A stretch of DNA of 64,000 bases from Pseudomonas sp. DY-1 (GCF_003626975.1 NZ_CP032616.1:434001-498000), one strand, 5' to 3'. Counted from the stretch's first letter, positions 19,393 to 28,488 are shown. Program-made: numbers and translations. Notes: a model not told the origin generated them from the sequence alone.

Positions 19393-20361
19393 ATGATCGT
19401 CGACCGCCAAGGCAGGCGTTTCCGCAATCTGCGAATCAGCCTGACCGCCGCCTGTAATTACGCCTGTACCTATTGCGTGCCGGACGGCAAGAGGCTGGTA
19501 GCCGCTCAGGATGAGCTATCGGCCGAGGCTATGGTGCGCGGCGTGGCTTATCTCATCGAGGCGGCTGGCATCGAGCGTCTGCGTATCACAGGCGGCGAGC
19601 CGCTTGTCAGTCCCAAGCTCGATCCTTTCCTCCGCGCAGTCAGCAAACTCGGTCTTGAAGACATAAGCCTGACCAGCAACGGCCAACTGTTGTCCCGCAA
19701 GCTACCCCTGCTGCTCGATTGCGGGATACGCCGTCTGAACATCTCCCTCGATACCCTCGACGCTGGCGCGTTTCGTGAAATCGCCCGTGGCGGCGACCTG
19801 ACCACAGTTCTCCGTGGGCTCGACGAGGCGAAGGCGGCGGGTCTGAAGATCAAGATCAACATGGTCCCCCTGCGTGGCAAGAACCTTGATCAGGTATTGC
19901 CGCTGTTGGACTATTGCCTGGAGCGGGGCTTCGAGCTTCGATTCATCGAGCTGATGCGCATGGGCCACCTGGCCCGCGACCCCAACGGTTTCCATCAGCA
20001 GTTCGTCGGCCTGGAAGAGCTGCTGGCATTGATCCGAACTTCCCACGAGTTCGTTCAGGCCAGCGCGCCGTTGGATGCCACTGCCCTGCGTTATCGGGTG
20101 CCGGGCGAGGGCCATTTCGGTGTGATCGCCAACGAGAGCGTACCCTTCTGCCGGACTTGCTCGCGTCTGCGTCTGTCCTCTACTGGTTGGCTGCACGGCT
20201 GCCTGTCGTCGAGCAATCGTCATTACGTCGGCGATCTGCTGGAGAAGCCTCGTCACGAAGCGCTGCCTGCTTTGCAGCGGTTGCTGGTCAAGGCGCTGGC
20301 CGACAAGCAGGACCTTGCGTTCTCTGGTGGCGTCACGGTGATGAAGATCATTGGCGGTTGA
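19393..20361 (+). CDS. MoaA-like radical SAM protein
   Basis: Resembles GTP 3',8-cyclase, the first enzyme of molybdopterin synthesis. The 322-residue protein has the radical SAM cluster CNYACTYC (about 23-30), RITGGEP, SLDTL and IELMRMGH (the EFM region). It has a C-terminal second-cluster motif FCRTCSRLRLSSTGWLHGC and ends in Gly-Gly. True MoaA enzymes have FCxxCNR; here the Asn is Ser. No other molybdenum-cofactor gene is nearby, so it may be a paralogue with another substrate. I chose ATG 19393 because GGAG (19383-19386) precedes it; GTG 19339 and ATG 19378 lack ribosome sites. Confidence 0.8.
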   Translation: MIVDRQGRRFRNLRISLTAACNYACTYCVPDGKRLVAAQDELSAEAMVRGVAYLIEAAGIERLRITGGEPLVSPKLDPFLRAVSKLGLEDISLTSNGQLLSRKLPLLLDCGIRRLNISLDTLDAGAFREIARGGDLTTVLRGLDEAKAAGLKIKINMVPLRGKNLDQVLPLLDYCLERGFELRFIELMRMGHLARDPNGFHQQFVGLEELLALIRTSHEFVQASAPLDATALRYRVPGEGHFGVIANESVPFCRTCSRLRLSSTGWLHGCLSSSNRHYVGDLLEKPRHEALPALQRLLVKALADKQDLAFSGGVTVMKIIGG

Positions 20362-20427
20362 TGGCGCGGAAGCTGCATTGGTTCTCCATCTGTCGGTTTT
20401 ACGTCGCCGGCACCTGGAGGACACACG

Positions 20428-21030
20428 ATGCGTAGCATGATTCTGTTGCTGGCGATTCTCGGCCTGGCGGGCTGCATGAAGGTCAGTGACATGGCGGAAG
20501 GCACCCGCGAACAGTTGAGTGATGCCGGATTTCTGGACCACAGCGAAACCCGTCGCGCCAGTCCCTGGCGCCTGCAGGCGGACTCCTTCATCTACATCGC
20601 CCAGGGCTACTTCGTCCCTCCCGGTTCCGCCTATCCGCGACCCAATGTGGTCGCTGAAGAGGCCTTCAACGGTTTCGTCGAGTATTTCCCCATGGTGCGT
20701 CGTGCCAAAGGCCCTGCCGGTCTGGAAGAGGCTATGGGCCAGGCGCGTGCCGTAGGGGCGCATTATTTGCTGTACGCGCGATTCGCCAGAGCCGACGATC
20801 GCATCGGTACCGTCGAAGAGTGGGAAGACGAGGAAGCGCTGGATCGGCTCGGCCGCGACCGAGGCGTGATCCAACTGATGCTGATCGAGACCAATACACG
20901 CTATCTGGTGGATACTGCCCGAATCCGCAATCGTGGCGGTTTTCTGACGTTTTACGACGAGAAACCCGAAGACCTGATCGGGGCACCGCTGGAGGAGTAT
21001 GCTCGCAGCCTGATCGGTCTCAGTCGTTGA
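20428..21030 (+). CDS. DUF4823 lipoprotein
   Basis: The 200-residue protein has a short lipoprotein signal ending LGLAGC (Cys about 16), so it should be lipid-anchored. The rest is a soluble domain of the DUF4823 type (about 40-190) with FVEYFPMVRRA and HYLLYARFARADDR. Function unknown. Shine-Dalgarno GGAGGA precedes the ATG at 20428. It lies between the MoaA-like gene and the DUF1285 gene on one strand. Confidence 0.85.
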   Translation: MRSMILLLAILGLAGCMKVSDMAEGTREQLSDAGFLDHSETRRASPWRLQADSFIYIAQGYFVPPGSAYPRPNVVAEEAFNGFVEYFPMVRRAKGPAGLEEAMGQARAVGAHYLLYARFARADDRIGTVEEWEDEEALDRLGRDRGVIQLMLIETNTRYLVDTARIRNRGGFLTFYDEKPEDLIGAPLEEYARSLIGLSR

Positions 21031-21040
21031 GGAGTTTGAA

Positions 21041-21610
21041 ATGAACGATCCCGGCAAAGCCGGTGACTTGCTGGCGCAGATACCCCTGGGCGACAAACCG
21101 GGCGGTGCGCCCGTTCATCTGTGGAACCCGCCGTTTTGCGGTGATATCGACATGCGCATCGCTCGCGATGGCACCTGGTACTACCTGGGCACGCCCATCG
21201 GACGCAAGCCTATGGTAAAGCTGTTCTCCAGCGTGATCCGCAGGGATGGCGAGGGCTACTTCCTGGTCACTCCGGTAGAGAAGGTTGGCATTAAGGTCGA
21301 TGACGCACCTTTTGTTGCGGTCGAGTTGAGGGTAGAGGGGGCGGGGCAAGAGCAAAAGCTGCGCTTCGTCACCAACGTTGACGACGAGGTAGTAGCCGGT
21401 GCTGTCCATCCGCTACGCGTCGAGCTCGACCCGCAAACCCAAGAACCGTCTCCCTATGTCCTTGTACGGACAAACCTGGAAGCGCTGATCCATCGCAACG
21501 TCTTCTACGAGTTGGTGGATCTGGCCGTGCCGCGCGAGATCGATGGCATCACTTGGCTGGGCGTCTGGAGTGGTGGGGAATTCTTCTCCATCGGGCCATT
21601 GCCGGATTAG
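21041..21610 (+). CDS. DUF1285 domain protein
   Basis: The 189-residue soluble protein has the DUF1285 pattern: PPFCGDIDMRIARDGTWYYLGTPIGRKPMVKLFSSVIRRDGEGYFLVTPVEK. Two tandem beta domains are known from structural genomics for this family, but the function is undefined. The start follows TTGAGGAGTTTGAA, a good ribosome site. It is 10 bp after the DUF4823 gene and probably cotranscribed; a terminator follows. Confidence 0.88.
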   Translation: MNDPGKAGDLLAQIPLGDKPGGAPVHLWNPPFCGDIDMRIARDGTWYYLGTPIGRKPMVKLFSSVIRRDGEGYFLVTPVEKVGIKVDDAPFVAVELRVEGAGQEQKLRFVTNVDDEVVAGAVHPLRVELDPQTQEPSPYVLVRTNLEALIHRNVFYELVDLAVPREIDGITWLGVWSGGEFFSIGPLPD

Positions 21611-21626
21611 GCGGAAGACGGAAATG

Positions 21627-21654
21627 AAAAAGGCTCCCTAAGGAGCCTTTTTCG
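21627..21654. terminator. Bidirectional terminator between DUF1285 gene and etf-QO
   Basis: Perfect stem AAAAAGGCTCC / GGAGCCTTTTT around a CTAA loop, between convergent genes. Confidence 0.88.
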
Positions 21655-21661
21655 TGCCTGC

Positions 21662-23317
21662 TTACATGTTGGGGTAGTTCGGGCCGCCGGTACCTTCCGG
21701 TGCAACCCAGGTGATGTTCTGGGCCGGGTCCTTGATATCGCAGGTTTTGCAGTGGACGCAGTTCTGGGCGTTGATCTGGAAGCGCTTGGCGCCGTCGTCC
21801 TGAGTCACGACTTCGTACACGCCGGCCGGGCAGTAGCGCTGCGCCGGTTCGTCGTACAGCGGAAGGTTCTTGGCGATCGGGATGCTCGCGTCGGCCAGCT
21901 TAAGGTGGCAGGGTTGTTCCTCTTCGTGGTTGGTGTTGGAGAGGAATACCGAGCTGAGCTTGTCGAAGCTGATTTTGCCGTCCGGCTTCGGATACTCGAT
22001 GCGCTTGGACTCTGCGGCCGGCTTCAGGCAGGCGTAGTCGGGCTTGTTGTCGCGCAGGGTGACTGGGATCTTGCCGCCGAACCAGTTCTGGTCGATGTAG
22101 TTGAAGGCACCGCCCGCCAGTGCGCCGAACTTGTGGATCGCAGCACCGAAGTTACGGCTGCGGAACAGCTCGTCATACAGCCAGCTGGACTTGAAGCTAT
22201 CGACGTAGCCGGTGAGCTCGTCACCACCTTCCTTGCCGGCGGCCAGTGCAGCAGCAACGGCCTCGGCGGCCAACATGCCCGATTTCATAGCGGTATGGCT
22301 GCCCTTGATCTTGGCGAAGTTCAGGGTGCCGAGGTCGCAGCCGATCAGGGCGCCGCCCGGGAAGACCATCTTCGGCAGCGAGTTCAAGCCACCTTTGCAA
22401 ATGGCACGGGCGCCATAGGCAACGCGCTTGCCGCCTTCCAGGTACTGCTTGATGACCGGGTGATGCTTGTAGCGCTGGAACTCGTCGAACGGCGAGAGGA
22501 AGGGGTTGCTGTAGGACAGGTCGATGATCAGACCCACTACGACCTGGTTGTTTTCCAGGTGATAGAGGAAGGAACCGCCCGGGTTCTCGTCATTCAGCGG
22601 CCAGCCAGCGGTGTGAACTACCAGGCCGGGCTGGTGCTTGGCCGGGTCGATGTCCCAGATTTCCTTGATGCCGATACCGTAGTGCTGGGCGTCGGCTTCG
22701 GAGTCCAGGTTGTACTTCTTGATCAATTGCTTGCCGATGTGGCCACGGCAGCCTTCGGCGAACAAGGTGTACTTCGCGCGCAGTTCCATGCCAGGGGTGT
22801 AGTAACCCTCTTTCGGATGCCCTTCGCGGTCCACGCCGAGATCGCCGGTGATGATGCCGCGAACGACACCGTTCTCGTCGATCAACGCTTCCTGGGCGGC
22901 AAAGCCCGGGTAGATCTCCACGCCCAGGCCTTCAGCCTGTTGGGCCAGCCAACGGCAGAGATTGCCCAGGGAAATGATATAGTTGCCCTCGTTGTGCATG
23001 GTCTTGGGCACGAAGAGGCCGGGAACCTTGATCGCGGACTCGGCATCCTTGAGCATATAGATGTCGTCCCGGGCTACCGGGGTGTTCAGCGGAGCGCCCA
23101 GGTCTTTCCAGTCAGGGAAGAGTTCGTTCAGGGCTCGCGGTTCGAATACGGCGCCAGAGAGGATGTGGGCGCCGACTTCGGAACCCTTCTCGACCACGCA
23201 TACGCTGATCTCTTGACCAGCTTCCGCGGCCTTCTGCTTCAGTCGGCACGCGGCGGACAGGCCAGCGGGGCCGGCGCCGACGATGACGACGTCGAATTCC
23301 ATGTATTCGCGTTCCAC
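21662..23317 (-). CDS. Electron-transfer flavoprotein:ubiquinone oxidoreductase
   Basis: Membrane-bound FAD/[4Fe-4S] enzyme that passes electrons from ETF to ubiquinone, completing beta-oxidation and amino-acid catabolism. The 551-residue protein has GAGPAGLSAACRL (FAD site) near its start and a C-terminal cluster motif with NCVHCKTCDIKDP. The GTG at 23317 has GAGGAG upstream; a five-codon longer reading is unlikely. It diverges from etfB, with a PsrA box in between. Confidence 0.96.
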   Translation of the reverse strand: MEREYMEFDVVIVGAGPAGLSAACRLKQKAAEAGQEISVCVVEKGSEVGAHILSGAVFEPRALNELFPDWKDLGAPLNTPVARDDIYMLKDAESAIKVPGLFVPKTMHNEGNYIISLGNLCRWLAQQAEGLGVEIYPGFAAQEALIDENGVVRGIITGDLGVDREGHPKEGYYTPGMELRAKYTLFAEGCRGHIGKQLIKKYNLDSEADAQHYGIGIKEIWDIDPAKHQPGLVVHTAGWPLNDENPGGSFLYHLENNQVVVGLIIDLSYSNPFLSPFDEFQRYKHHPVIKQYLEGGKRVAYGARAICKGGLNSLPKMVFPGGALIGCDLGTLNFAKIKGSHTAMKSGMLAAEAVAAALAAGKEGGDELTGYVDSFKSSWLYDELFRSRNFGAAIHKFGALAGGAFNYIDQNWFGGKIPVTLRDNKPDYACLKPAAESKRIEYPKPDGKISFDKLSSVFLSNTNHEEEQPCHLKLADASIPIAKNLPLYDEPAQRYCPAGVYEVVTQDDGAKRFQINAQNCVHCKTCDIKDPAQNITWVAPEGTGGPNYPNM

Positions 23318-23389
23318 AGTCAATCTCCTCAAGGCTCTTCGATATTTTGTGTTGGAGGGCTAGGCTCGATCCCTGACCTGAGCCGGCGC

Positions 23390-23418
23390 ATTATATCCAG
23401 CACCTAAGGCTGGTCCAA
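23390..23418 (-). promoter_or_regulatory. Promoter of etf-QO
   Basis: On the minus strand TTGGAC (23413-23418), 17 bp and a perfect TATAAT (23390-23395). The PsrA box begins 3 bp upstream of this -35. Confidence 0.75.
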
Positions 23419-23420
23419 TA

Positions 23421-23434
23421 CAAACGTTTGTTTG
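23421..23434. promoter_or_regulatory. PsrA-type operator between etf-QO and etfB
   Basis: CAAACGTTTGTTTG fits the published PsrA consensus (G/C)AAAC-N2-4-GTTTG(/C) exactly with N4. PsrA is a TetR regulator that senses long-chain fatty acids and was reported to control etfBA and etf-QO in P. aeruginosa. It abuts the etf-QO -35 and overlaps a candidate etfB -35 (TTGAAT, 23432-23437). Confidence 0.8.
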
Positions 23435-23635
23435 AATTTTGTGAAGCCCTGATAGGATAAGGCTCTGCGCCTTATGACGGGGCATTTTGCTGTATTGACC
23501 CGAATAGGCGATCCGGTCAAGATACGGGCGGTTTTGCGCTCGCTGTCTGGGCTGACGTCGGTTCCGGCCGACCTGCATCACTGGCCAGGCTCGTCTTGGC
23601 GACATTCTTATTAACCGGAGAGTAACGAGGAATCC

Positions 23636-24385
23636 ATGAAGGTTCTTGTAGCTGTCAAACGAGTGGTCGACTACAACGTCAAGGTCCGCGTCAAGGCGGA
23701 CAACTCCGGCGTCGACCTCGCCAACGTGAAGATGTCGATGAACCCCTTCTGCGAAATTGCCGTAGAAGAAGCCGTCCGTCTGAAAGAAAAAGGCGTAGCG
23801 AGTGAAATCGTCGTCGTCACCATCGGCCCGAACACCGCTCAAGAGCAGCTGCGTACTGCCCTGGCCCTGGGCGCTGACCGCGCCATCCTGGTCGAGTCCG
23901 CCGACGAGCTGAACTCCCTGGCAGTCGCCAAGCTGCTGAAGGCCGTGGTCGAGAAAGAGCAGCCGCAGCTGGTCATCCTCGGCAAGCAGGCCATCGACAG
24001 CGACAACAACCAGACCGGCCAGATGCTCGGCGCCCTGACTGGCTATGCCCAGGGCACCTTCGCTTCCAAGGTCGAGCTGGCGGGCGACAAGGTCAACGTC
24101 ACCCGTGAGATCGACGGCGGTCTGCAGACCGTTGCGCTGAACCTGCCGGCGATCGTCACCACCGACCTGCGCCTGAACGAGCCGCGCTACGCGTCGCTGC
24201 CGAACATCATGAAAGCCAAGAAGAAGCCGCTGGACGTGGTTACCCCGGATGCCCTGGGTGTTTCCACTGCCTCCACCGTGAAGACCCTGAAGGTTGAAGC
24301 CCCGGCCGCCCGCCAGGCGGGTATCAAGGTCAAGTCCGTGGCTGAACTGGTCGAGAAACTGAAGAACGAAGCGAAGGTGATCTGA
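23636..24385 (+). CDS. etfB: Electron-transfer flavoprotein beta subunit
   Basis: Small ETF subunit that accepts electrons from acyl-CoA dehydrogenases together with EtfA. The 249-residue protein starts [20 protein letters not shown] and has the AMP-binding segment GADRAILVE plus the recognition-loop helix region ([30 protein letters not shown]). Good GAGG ribosome site. It is followed after one base by etfA. Confidence 0.97.
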   Translation: MKVLVAVKRVVDYNVKVRVKADNSGVDLANVKMSMNPFCEIAVEEAVRLKEKGVASEIVVVTIGPNTAQEQLRTALALGADRAILVESADELNSLAVAKLLKAVVEKEQPQLVILGKQAIDSDNNQTGQMLGALTGYAQGTFASKVELAGDKVNVTREIDGGLQTVALNLPAIVTTDLRLNEPRYASLPNIMKAKKKPLDVVTPDALGVSTASTVKTLKVEAPAARQAGIKVKSVAELVEKLKNEAKVI

Positions 24386-24386
24386 G

Positions 24387-25316
24387 ATGGCAATCCTGGT
24401 AATCGCTGAACACAACAACAGCGCGCTGGCCGCCGCCACCCTCAACACCGTGACCGCCGCTCAGAAGATCGGTGGTGATATCCACGTTCTGGTCGCTGGC
24501 CAGGGCGTCGGTGCTGCTGCAGAAGCTGCCGCCAAGGTTGCTGGCGTATCCAAGGTGCTGGTCGCCGACAACGCCGCCTACGCTCACCAGCTGCCGGAGA
24601 ACGTCGCTCCGCTGATCGCCGAGTTGGGCAAGGGCTACAGCCACGTGCTGGCACCCGCCACTACCAACGGCAAGAACTACCTGCCGCGCGTGGCGGCTCT
24701 GCTGGACGTCGACCAGATCTCCGAGATCATCGCCGTTGAAAGCGCCGACACCTTCAAGCGTCCGATCTACGCCGGCAACGCCATCGCCACCGTGCAATCC
24801 AGCGCGGCCGTGAAAGTGATCACCGTGCGTACCACCGGTTTCGACGCCGCTGCCGCTGAAGGCGGTTCCGTTGCCGTTGAAGCCGTGGGCACTGTTTCCG
24901 ACGCCGGCAAGTCCGCCTTCGTCGGTGAAGAGCTGGCCAAGTCCGATCGTCCGGAACTGACCGCTGCCAAGATCGTCGTTTCCGGCGGCCGTGGCATGCA
25001 GAACGGCGACAACTTCAAGCACCTGTATGCCCTGGCCGACAAGCTGGGCGCTGCCGTGGGTGCCTCCCGTGCCGCCGTCGACGCCGGTTTCGTACCGAAC
25101 GACATGCAGGTCGGCCAGACCGGCAAGATCGTCGCGCCGCAGCTGTACATCGCCGTCGGCATCTCCGGTGCCATCCAGCACCTGGCGGGCATGAAGGACT
25201 CCAAGGTCATCGTCGCGATCAACAAGGACGAAGAAGCCCCGATCTTCCAGGTGGCTGACTACGGCCTGGTGGCGGACCTGTTCGAAGCCGTACCGGAACT
25301 GGAAAAGCTGCTGTAA
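24387..25316 (+). CDS. etfA: Electron-transfer flavoprotein alpha subunit
   Basis: FAD-binding partner of EtfB. The 309-residue protein has the FAD-binding C-terminal domain: [47 protein letters not shown]. With etfB and etf-QO it forms the electron route for acyl-CoA dehydrogenases such as AtuD. A strong terminator follows. Confidence 0.97.
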   Translation: MAILVIAEHNNSALAAATLNTVTAAQKIGGDIHVLVAGQGVGAAAEAAAKVAGVSKVLVADNAAYAHQLPENVAPLIAELGKGYSHVLAPATTNGKNYLPRVAALLDVDQISEIIAVESADTFKRPIYAGNAIATVQSSAAVKVITVRTTGFDAAAAEGGSVAVEAVGTVSDAGKSAFVGEELAKSDRPELTAAKIVVSGGRGMQNGDNFKHLYALADKLGAAVGASRAAVDAGFVPNDMQVGQTGKIVAPQLYIAVGISGAIQHLAGMKDSKVIVAINKDEEAPIFQVADYGLVADLFEAVPELEKLL

Positions 25317-25337
25317 TAGCGCTTCCCGGCCTGCCGT

Positions 25338-25372
25338 ACAAAAAACCCGCTCTTCGGAGCGGGTTTTTTATT
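25338..25372. terminator. Bidirectional terminator between etfA and plaF
   Basis: Stem AAAAAACCCGCTC / GAGCGGGTTTTTT with a TTCG tetraloop; strong T runs on both strands. Confidence 0.9.
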
Positions 25373-25377
25373 GCCGT

Positions 25378-26307
25378 TTAACGGCGGCTGGCGTCGAGGA
25401 AGGCCTGGTAGTGCCGGGCAGTTTCTTCCGGGCGCTCGAGCATGGGAGCGTGTCCGCAGTCCCGCATGATTACCACTGTTGGTTTTTTCAGCAGTGGTTT
25501 CATTACCTCGATGCTGGATACATCCAGCACGCGGTCGCGATCTCCCCAGAGCAGCAGGGTAGGGGCCTCGATTCGCGACAGCTCAGGCTCCAGTGGGATA
25601 TAGCGCTCCCGGAGCTGGCGGAAGACTTCGTTGTAGTGCGCCTCGTTAGCCATGGATTGTTCGGCGAGGTAGGTCTTCACTGACTCGGGAAGGGGCGGCG
25701 GCTCGACGAAGACGAAATCCAGCAAGTGCTGGAAGTCATCGGCATTGCGCACTATCAGGGGATTGGACTGGCCGCCTTCGATCAGGCGAAACAGTTCGCT
25801 CTTGTTCGGGGCCGTGATCCCGCCATTGTCGAACAACCCCAGGCTGCGCACCTGCTGCGGGTAGCGTGCTGCGAAGATCCCGGCGATATGGCCGCCCATG
25901 GAGTTGCCTACCAGGTGCACTTTGCCCAACTCCAGTACCTTGATGAAGGACTCCAGGCGCTCGGCCTGGGTGCCGACATCGTAGCTGCCGGCAGGACGGT
26001 CGCTGTCACCGAAGCCAGGCAGGTCAAGCGCGATGACGTGGTAGCGCTCGGTAAAATGGCGGGCGAAGCGCAGCCAGTTGTCCTTGCTGGCGCCGAACCC
26101 GTGGATCATCACGATGGTTTCGCCCTTGGTCGGGCCGCCCTCGTAGTAATGGATGCTAAGATCGCCCAGCGCGATCTGGCGCTCCGACAAACCGGCAAGT
26201 TGGCGCTCAACGAGGCGCACGCTGGCGGTGAGCGCCATGGGAGAGAAGTAGAGGGTTGTCGCCGCAGCCGCTAGCAAGATGATGACTGCGATGATGAGTT
26301 TCTTCAT
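25378..26307 (-). CDS. plaF: Membrane-anchored alpha/beta hydrolase, PlaF-like phospholipase
   Basis: Resembles PlaF (PA2949), a cytoplasmic-membrane phospholipase A1 that remodels glycerophospholipids. The 309-residue protein has an N-terminal transmembrane helix (about 3-25), an oxyanion HGFG, the nucleophile elbow GNSMGG (Ser about 136), the acid region WGDRD and the CGHAP histidine near 286. The catalytic triad is therefore complete. In P. aeruginosa plaF is next to the etf genes, which supports the name. Convergent with etfA. Confidence 0.85.
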   Translation of the reverse strand: MKKLIIAVIILLAAAATTLYFSPMALTASVRLVERQLAGLSERQIALGDLSIHYYEGGPTKGETIVMIHGFGASKDNWLRFARHFTERYHVIALDLPGFGDSDRPAGSYDVGTQAERLESFIKVLELGKVHLVGNSMGGHIAGIFAARYPQQVRSLGLFDNGGITAPNKSELFRLIEGGQSNPLIVRNADDFQHLLDFVFVEPPPLPESVKTYLAEQSMANEAHYNEVFRQLRERYIPLEPELSRIEAPTLLLWGDRDRVLDVSSIEVMKPLLKKPTVVIMRDCGHAPMLERPEETARHYQAFLDASRR

Positions 26308-26422
26308 GGCCTGCCCTTATTGCGAATAGTTCTTTAAGCCGCCTGTACGCTAGCATGAAGCTCGCTCCAGGCGATGCAGCACAAGTCGGTGCCAATCGAA
26401 TGTCCAGCCCAGGAAACTTCAG

Positions 26423-27241
26423 ATGCCAAGATTGCAGCTCTCGTCCTTGCTCCTCGTGCTGTGCCTGTTGCCCGGAGTCGGGCAGGCCGCCGGGAAATGC
26501 GAGCGTCTGGTGGCCACCGGCAATCCCGAGTATCCCCCCTATCTGTGGCGCGATCCCGAGAACCCCAAGCAACTCATAGGCGCCAATGCCGACCTGCTCA
26601 AGCAGATCGCCAAGGAACTCGGGCTCAAGGTGGAAATCCTCTACACCGGCCCCTGGTCCCGTGCCCAGGATGAAGTCCGTACCGGTCGCGTCGACCTGAT
26701 CGCAGGGGCCTTCCTCACCCTGCCGCGCCTGGAAACCATGGACTACGTTCATCCGGCCTTCCTGGAAACCCAAAGCGTCGTCTGGGTGAAGCGCGAGCGC
26801 GCGTTCCCCTACAGCGGTTGGGAAGACCTGCGCAGCCACATCGGCGGCACGCTGGTGAAGAACAGCTTTGGCGAGGCCTTCGACCGCTTCGCCAAGGAGA
26901 ATCTCAAGCTCGAAGAGGTTCCCAGCCTGACCCAGGCCTACCAGAAGCTGCTGCTGGAGCGCACCGACTACGTGCTCTATGAGCGATACCCCGGCCTGGT
27001 GCTGGCCGACACCCTGGGCATGGCCGACGATCTGGCCGCGCTGGAACCTCCGATTTCCAGTGAAGGTCTGTACCTGACGCTGTCCCACAACTCGGCCTGC
27101 AACGACCCCTGGCTGCGCGGACAGCTCGCGAAAAAAATGACAGAATTGGTTGCCGCCGGAGTGCCGGAAACCCTGCTGCAGCGCAACCTGGAACGCTGGA
27201 AGGCACTGCAGATGATGCAACCCGCCGGCACTCCCGAATGA
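26423..27241 (+). CDS. Periplasmic solute-binding protein, family 3
   Basis: Predicted secreted binding protein of the amino-acid ABC type. The 272-residue protein has a Sec signal (about 1-22, cleavage after GQA). The SBP_bac_3 domain follows, with GNPEYPPYLWRD and DLIAGAFLTLPRLETMDYVHP. No permease or ATPase gene is linked, so it may serve a shared transporter or act as a sensor input. Its stop overlaps the region of the next gene's start. Ligand unknown. Confidence 0.82.
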   Translation: MPRLQLSSLLLVLCLLPGVGQAAGKCERLVATGNPEYPPYLWRDPENPKQLIGANADLLKQIAKELGLKVEILYTGPWSRAQDEVRTGRVDLIAGAFLTLPRLETMDYVHPAFLETQSVVWVKRERAFPYSGWEDLRSHIGGTLVKNSFGEAFDRFAKENLKLEEVPSLTQAYQKLLLERTDYVLYERYPGLVLADTLGMADDLAALEPPISSEGLYLTLSHNSACNDPWLRGQLAKKMTELVAAGVPETLLQRNLERWKALQMMQPAGTPE

Positions 27242-27255
27242 TTAGGAATCCTCTA

Positions 27256-27612
27256 GTGAGCAAGACACCCCTGTTTGCCGCCGGCCTGGTTGTGCTGGCC
27301 CTGGCCGGCTGTGCCAGCGATCCGGCGCCCATCGAACAGATGCGCCTTACCGAGAAGGCCGTGGAGCAGGCCAAGGCCGTCGGCGCCACCGAACAGATCG
27401 AGGAAATGAAGCTTGCCCAGGACAAACTCGCCCTGGCCGAGAAGAACATGGGTGAGCAGGACTACAAGCGTGCGCGCGTCCTGGCCGAAGAGGCGGAACT
27501 GGATGCACGCCTTGCGGAAGCCAAGGTGCTCACCAAGAAGAGCCAGGACCAATTGGCCGAGCTGACCGCGCGGATCAATCGCCTGCGCAAGCAGCTGGGA
27601 GACGTGCAGTGA
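27256..27612 (+). CDS. DUF4398 lipoprotein
   Basis: Small lipoprotein (118 residues) with lipobox LALAGC and a helical, coiled-coil-rich DUF4398 domain (alternating EQAKAVGATEQIEEMKLAQDKLALAEKNM). I prefer GTG 27256, 15 bp after the previous stop with GGAA upstream; ATG 27238 overlaps the previous stop and lacks a ribosome site. It is coupled to the OmpA-family gene by a TGATG overlap. Probable envelope-stabilising pair. Confidence 0.8.
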   Translation: MSKTPLFAAGLVVLALAGCASDPAPIEQMRLTEKAVEQAKAVGATEQIEEMKLAQDKLALAEKNMGEQDYKRARVLAEEAELDARLAEAKVLTKKSQDQLAELTARINRLRKQLGDVQ

Positions 27613-28421
27613 TGCGGAATCATGCATTGACCGCCGGCCTGATGCTTGGCCTTGGACTGCTCGGTGGTTGCGCCAACCAGCAGCAGACCGAACAGAGCCT
27701 CGAGCAGGCTCGCCAGATGTTCCAGAAGGTAAAGGAGGACCAGAACGTCCTCAGCGCCGCGCCGAAGGATGTGATCCGCGCTGGCGAATCCCTGGCTCGT
27801 GCCGAGCGCCTGTCCAGCTATTGGGGCAATGACCGGGACGTAGTCCACTACGCGTACCTCAGCCAGCGCTACAGCGAGATCGCCAGCCAGCACAGCGAAC
27901 AGAGCCAGAACCAGGCGCGTGCCGCCAAGTTGCAGATGGAGCGCGAGCGCCTGCAACTGGCTCTGCGTGAAGCCAAGCTCCTCAGTGTCCAGCAGCAGGG
28001 CAAGTGGCTTGAAGAGCAGATGATCGCGCTGGCCGCCACTGAGACCGATCGTGGCCTGGTGATGACCCTGGGTGATGTGCTGTTCGATACCGGTCACGCT
28101 GATCTCAAGGCTTCGGCCAATCGCACGGTGCTGAAACTGGTGCAGTTCCTCCAGTTGAACCCACGCCGTGTCGTACGTATCGAGGGCTACACCGACAGCA
28201 GCGGCAACAAGGCAGACAACCTCAGGCTCTCCACCGATCGTGCCCAGGCGGTGGCGGATGCCCTGGTCGACCTCGGCATCGATGCCAAGCGCATCCAGGT
28301 CCAGGGTTATGGCGAAGCCTTCCCTGTAGCCGAAAACGCTTCCAACCGCGGCAGGGCGCAGAACCGTCGAGTGGAGATCGTCTTCTCCAATGAAAAGGGC
28401 GAGCTCGGCTCGGCACGCTGA
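27612..28421 (+). CDS. DUF4398/OmpA-family lipoprotein
   Basis: The 269-residue protein has an N-terminal lipobox (LLGGC) and a helical DUF4398-like region (about 25-140). Its C-terminal OmpA domain (about 155-265) binds peptidoglycan: the motif TDSSGNKADNLRLSTDRAQAV holds the conserved Asp, and NRRVEI the conserved Arg. It is an outer-membrane anchor to the cell wall. It follows the small DUF4398 lipoprotein with a TGATG overlap; a terminator follows. Confidence 0.87.
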   Translation: MRNHALTAGLMLGLGLLGGCANQQQTEQSLEQARQMFQKVKEDQNVLSAAPKDVIRAGESLARAERLSSYWGNDRDVVHYAYLSQRYSEIASQHSEQSQNQARAAKLQMERERLQLALREAKLLSVQQQGKWLEEQMIALAATETDRGLVMTLGDVLFDTGHADLKASANRTVLKLVQFLQLNPRRVVRIEGYTDSSGNKADNLRLSTDRAQAVADALVDLGIDAKRIQVQGYGEAFPVAENASNRGRAQNRRVEIVFSNEKGELGSAR

Positions 28422-28437
28422 AGCCGCTCTGCCACAA

Positions 28438-28471
28438 GGCCCCGGTTGCCGTTCGGCACCGGGGCTTTTTC
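28438..28471 (+). terminator. Terminator after the OmpA-family gene
   Basis: Stem GCCCCGG / CCGGGGC (about 28439-28445 with 28459-28465) followed by TTTTT. Confidence 0.8.
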
Positions 28472-28488
28472 ATGCCTGGAAAAATTCA

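Noticed and set aside
21752..23407. 551-residue open frame antisense to etf-QO
   Set aside because: Same position and length as the real gene, with biased Val/Ala/Gly/Asp composition.
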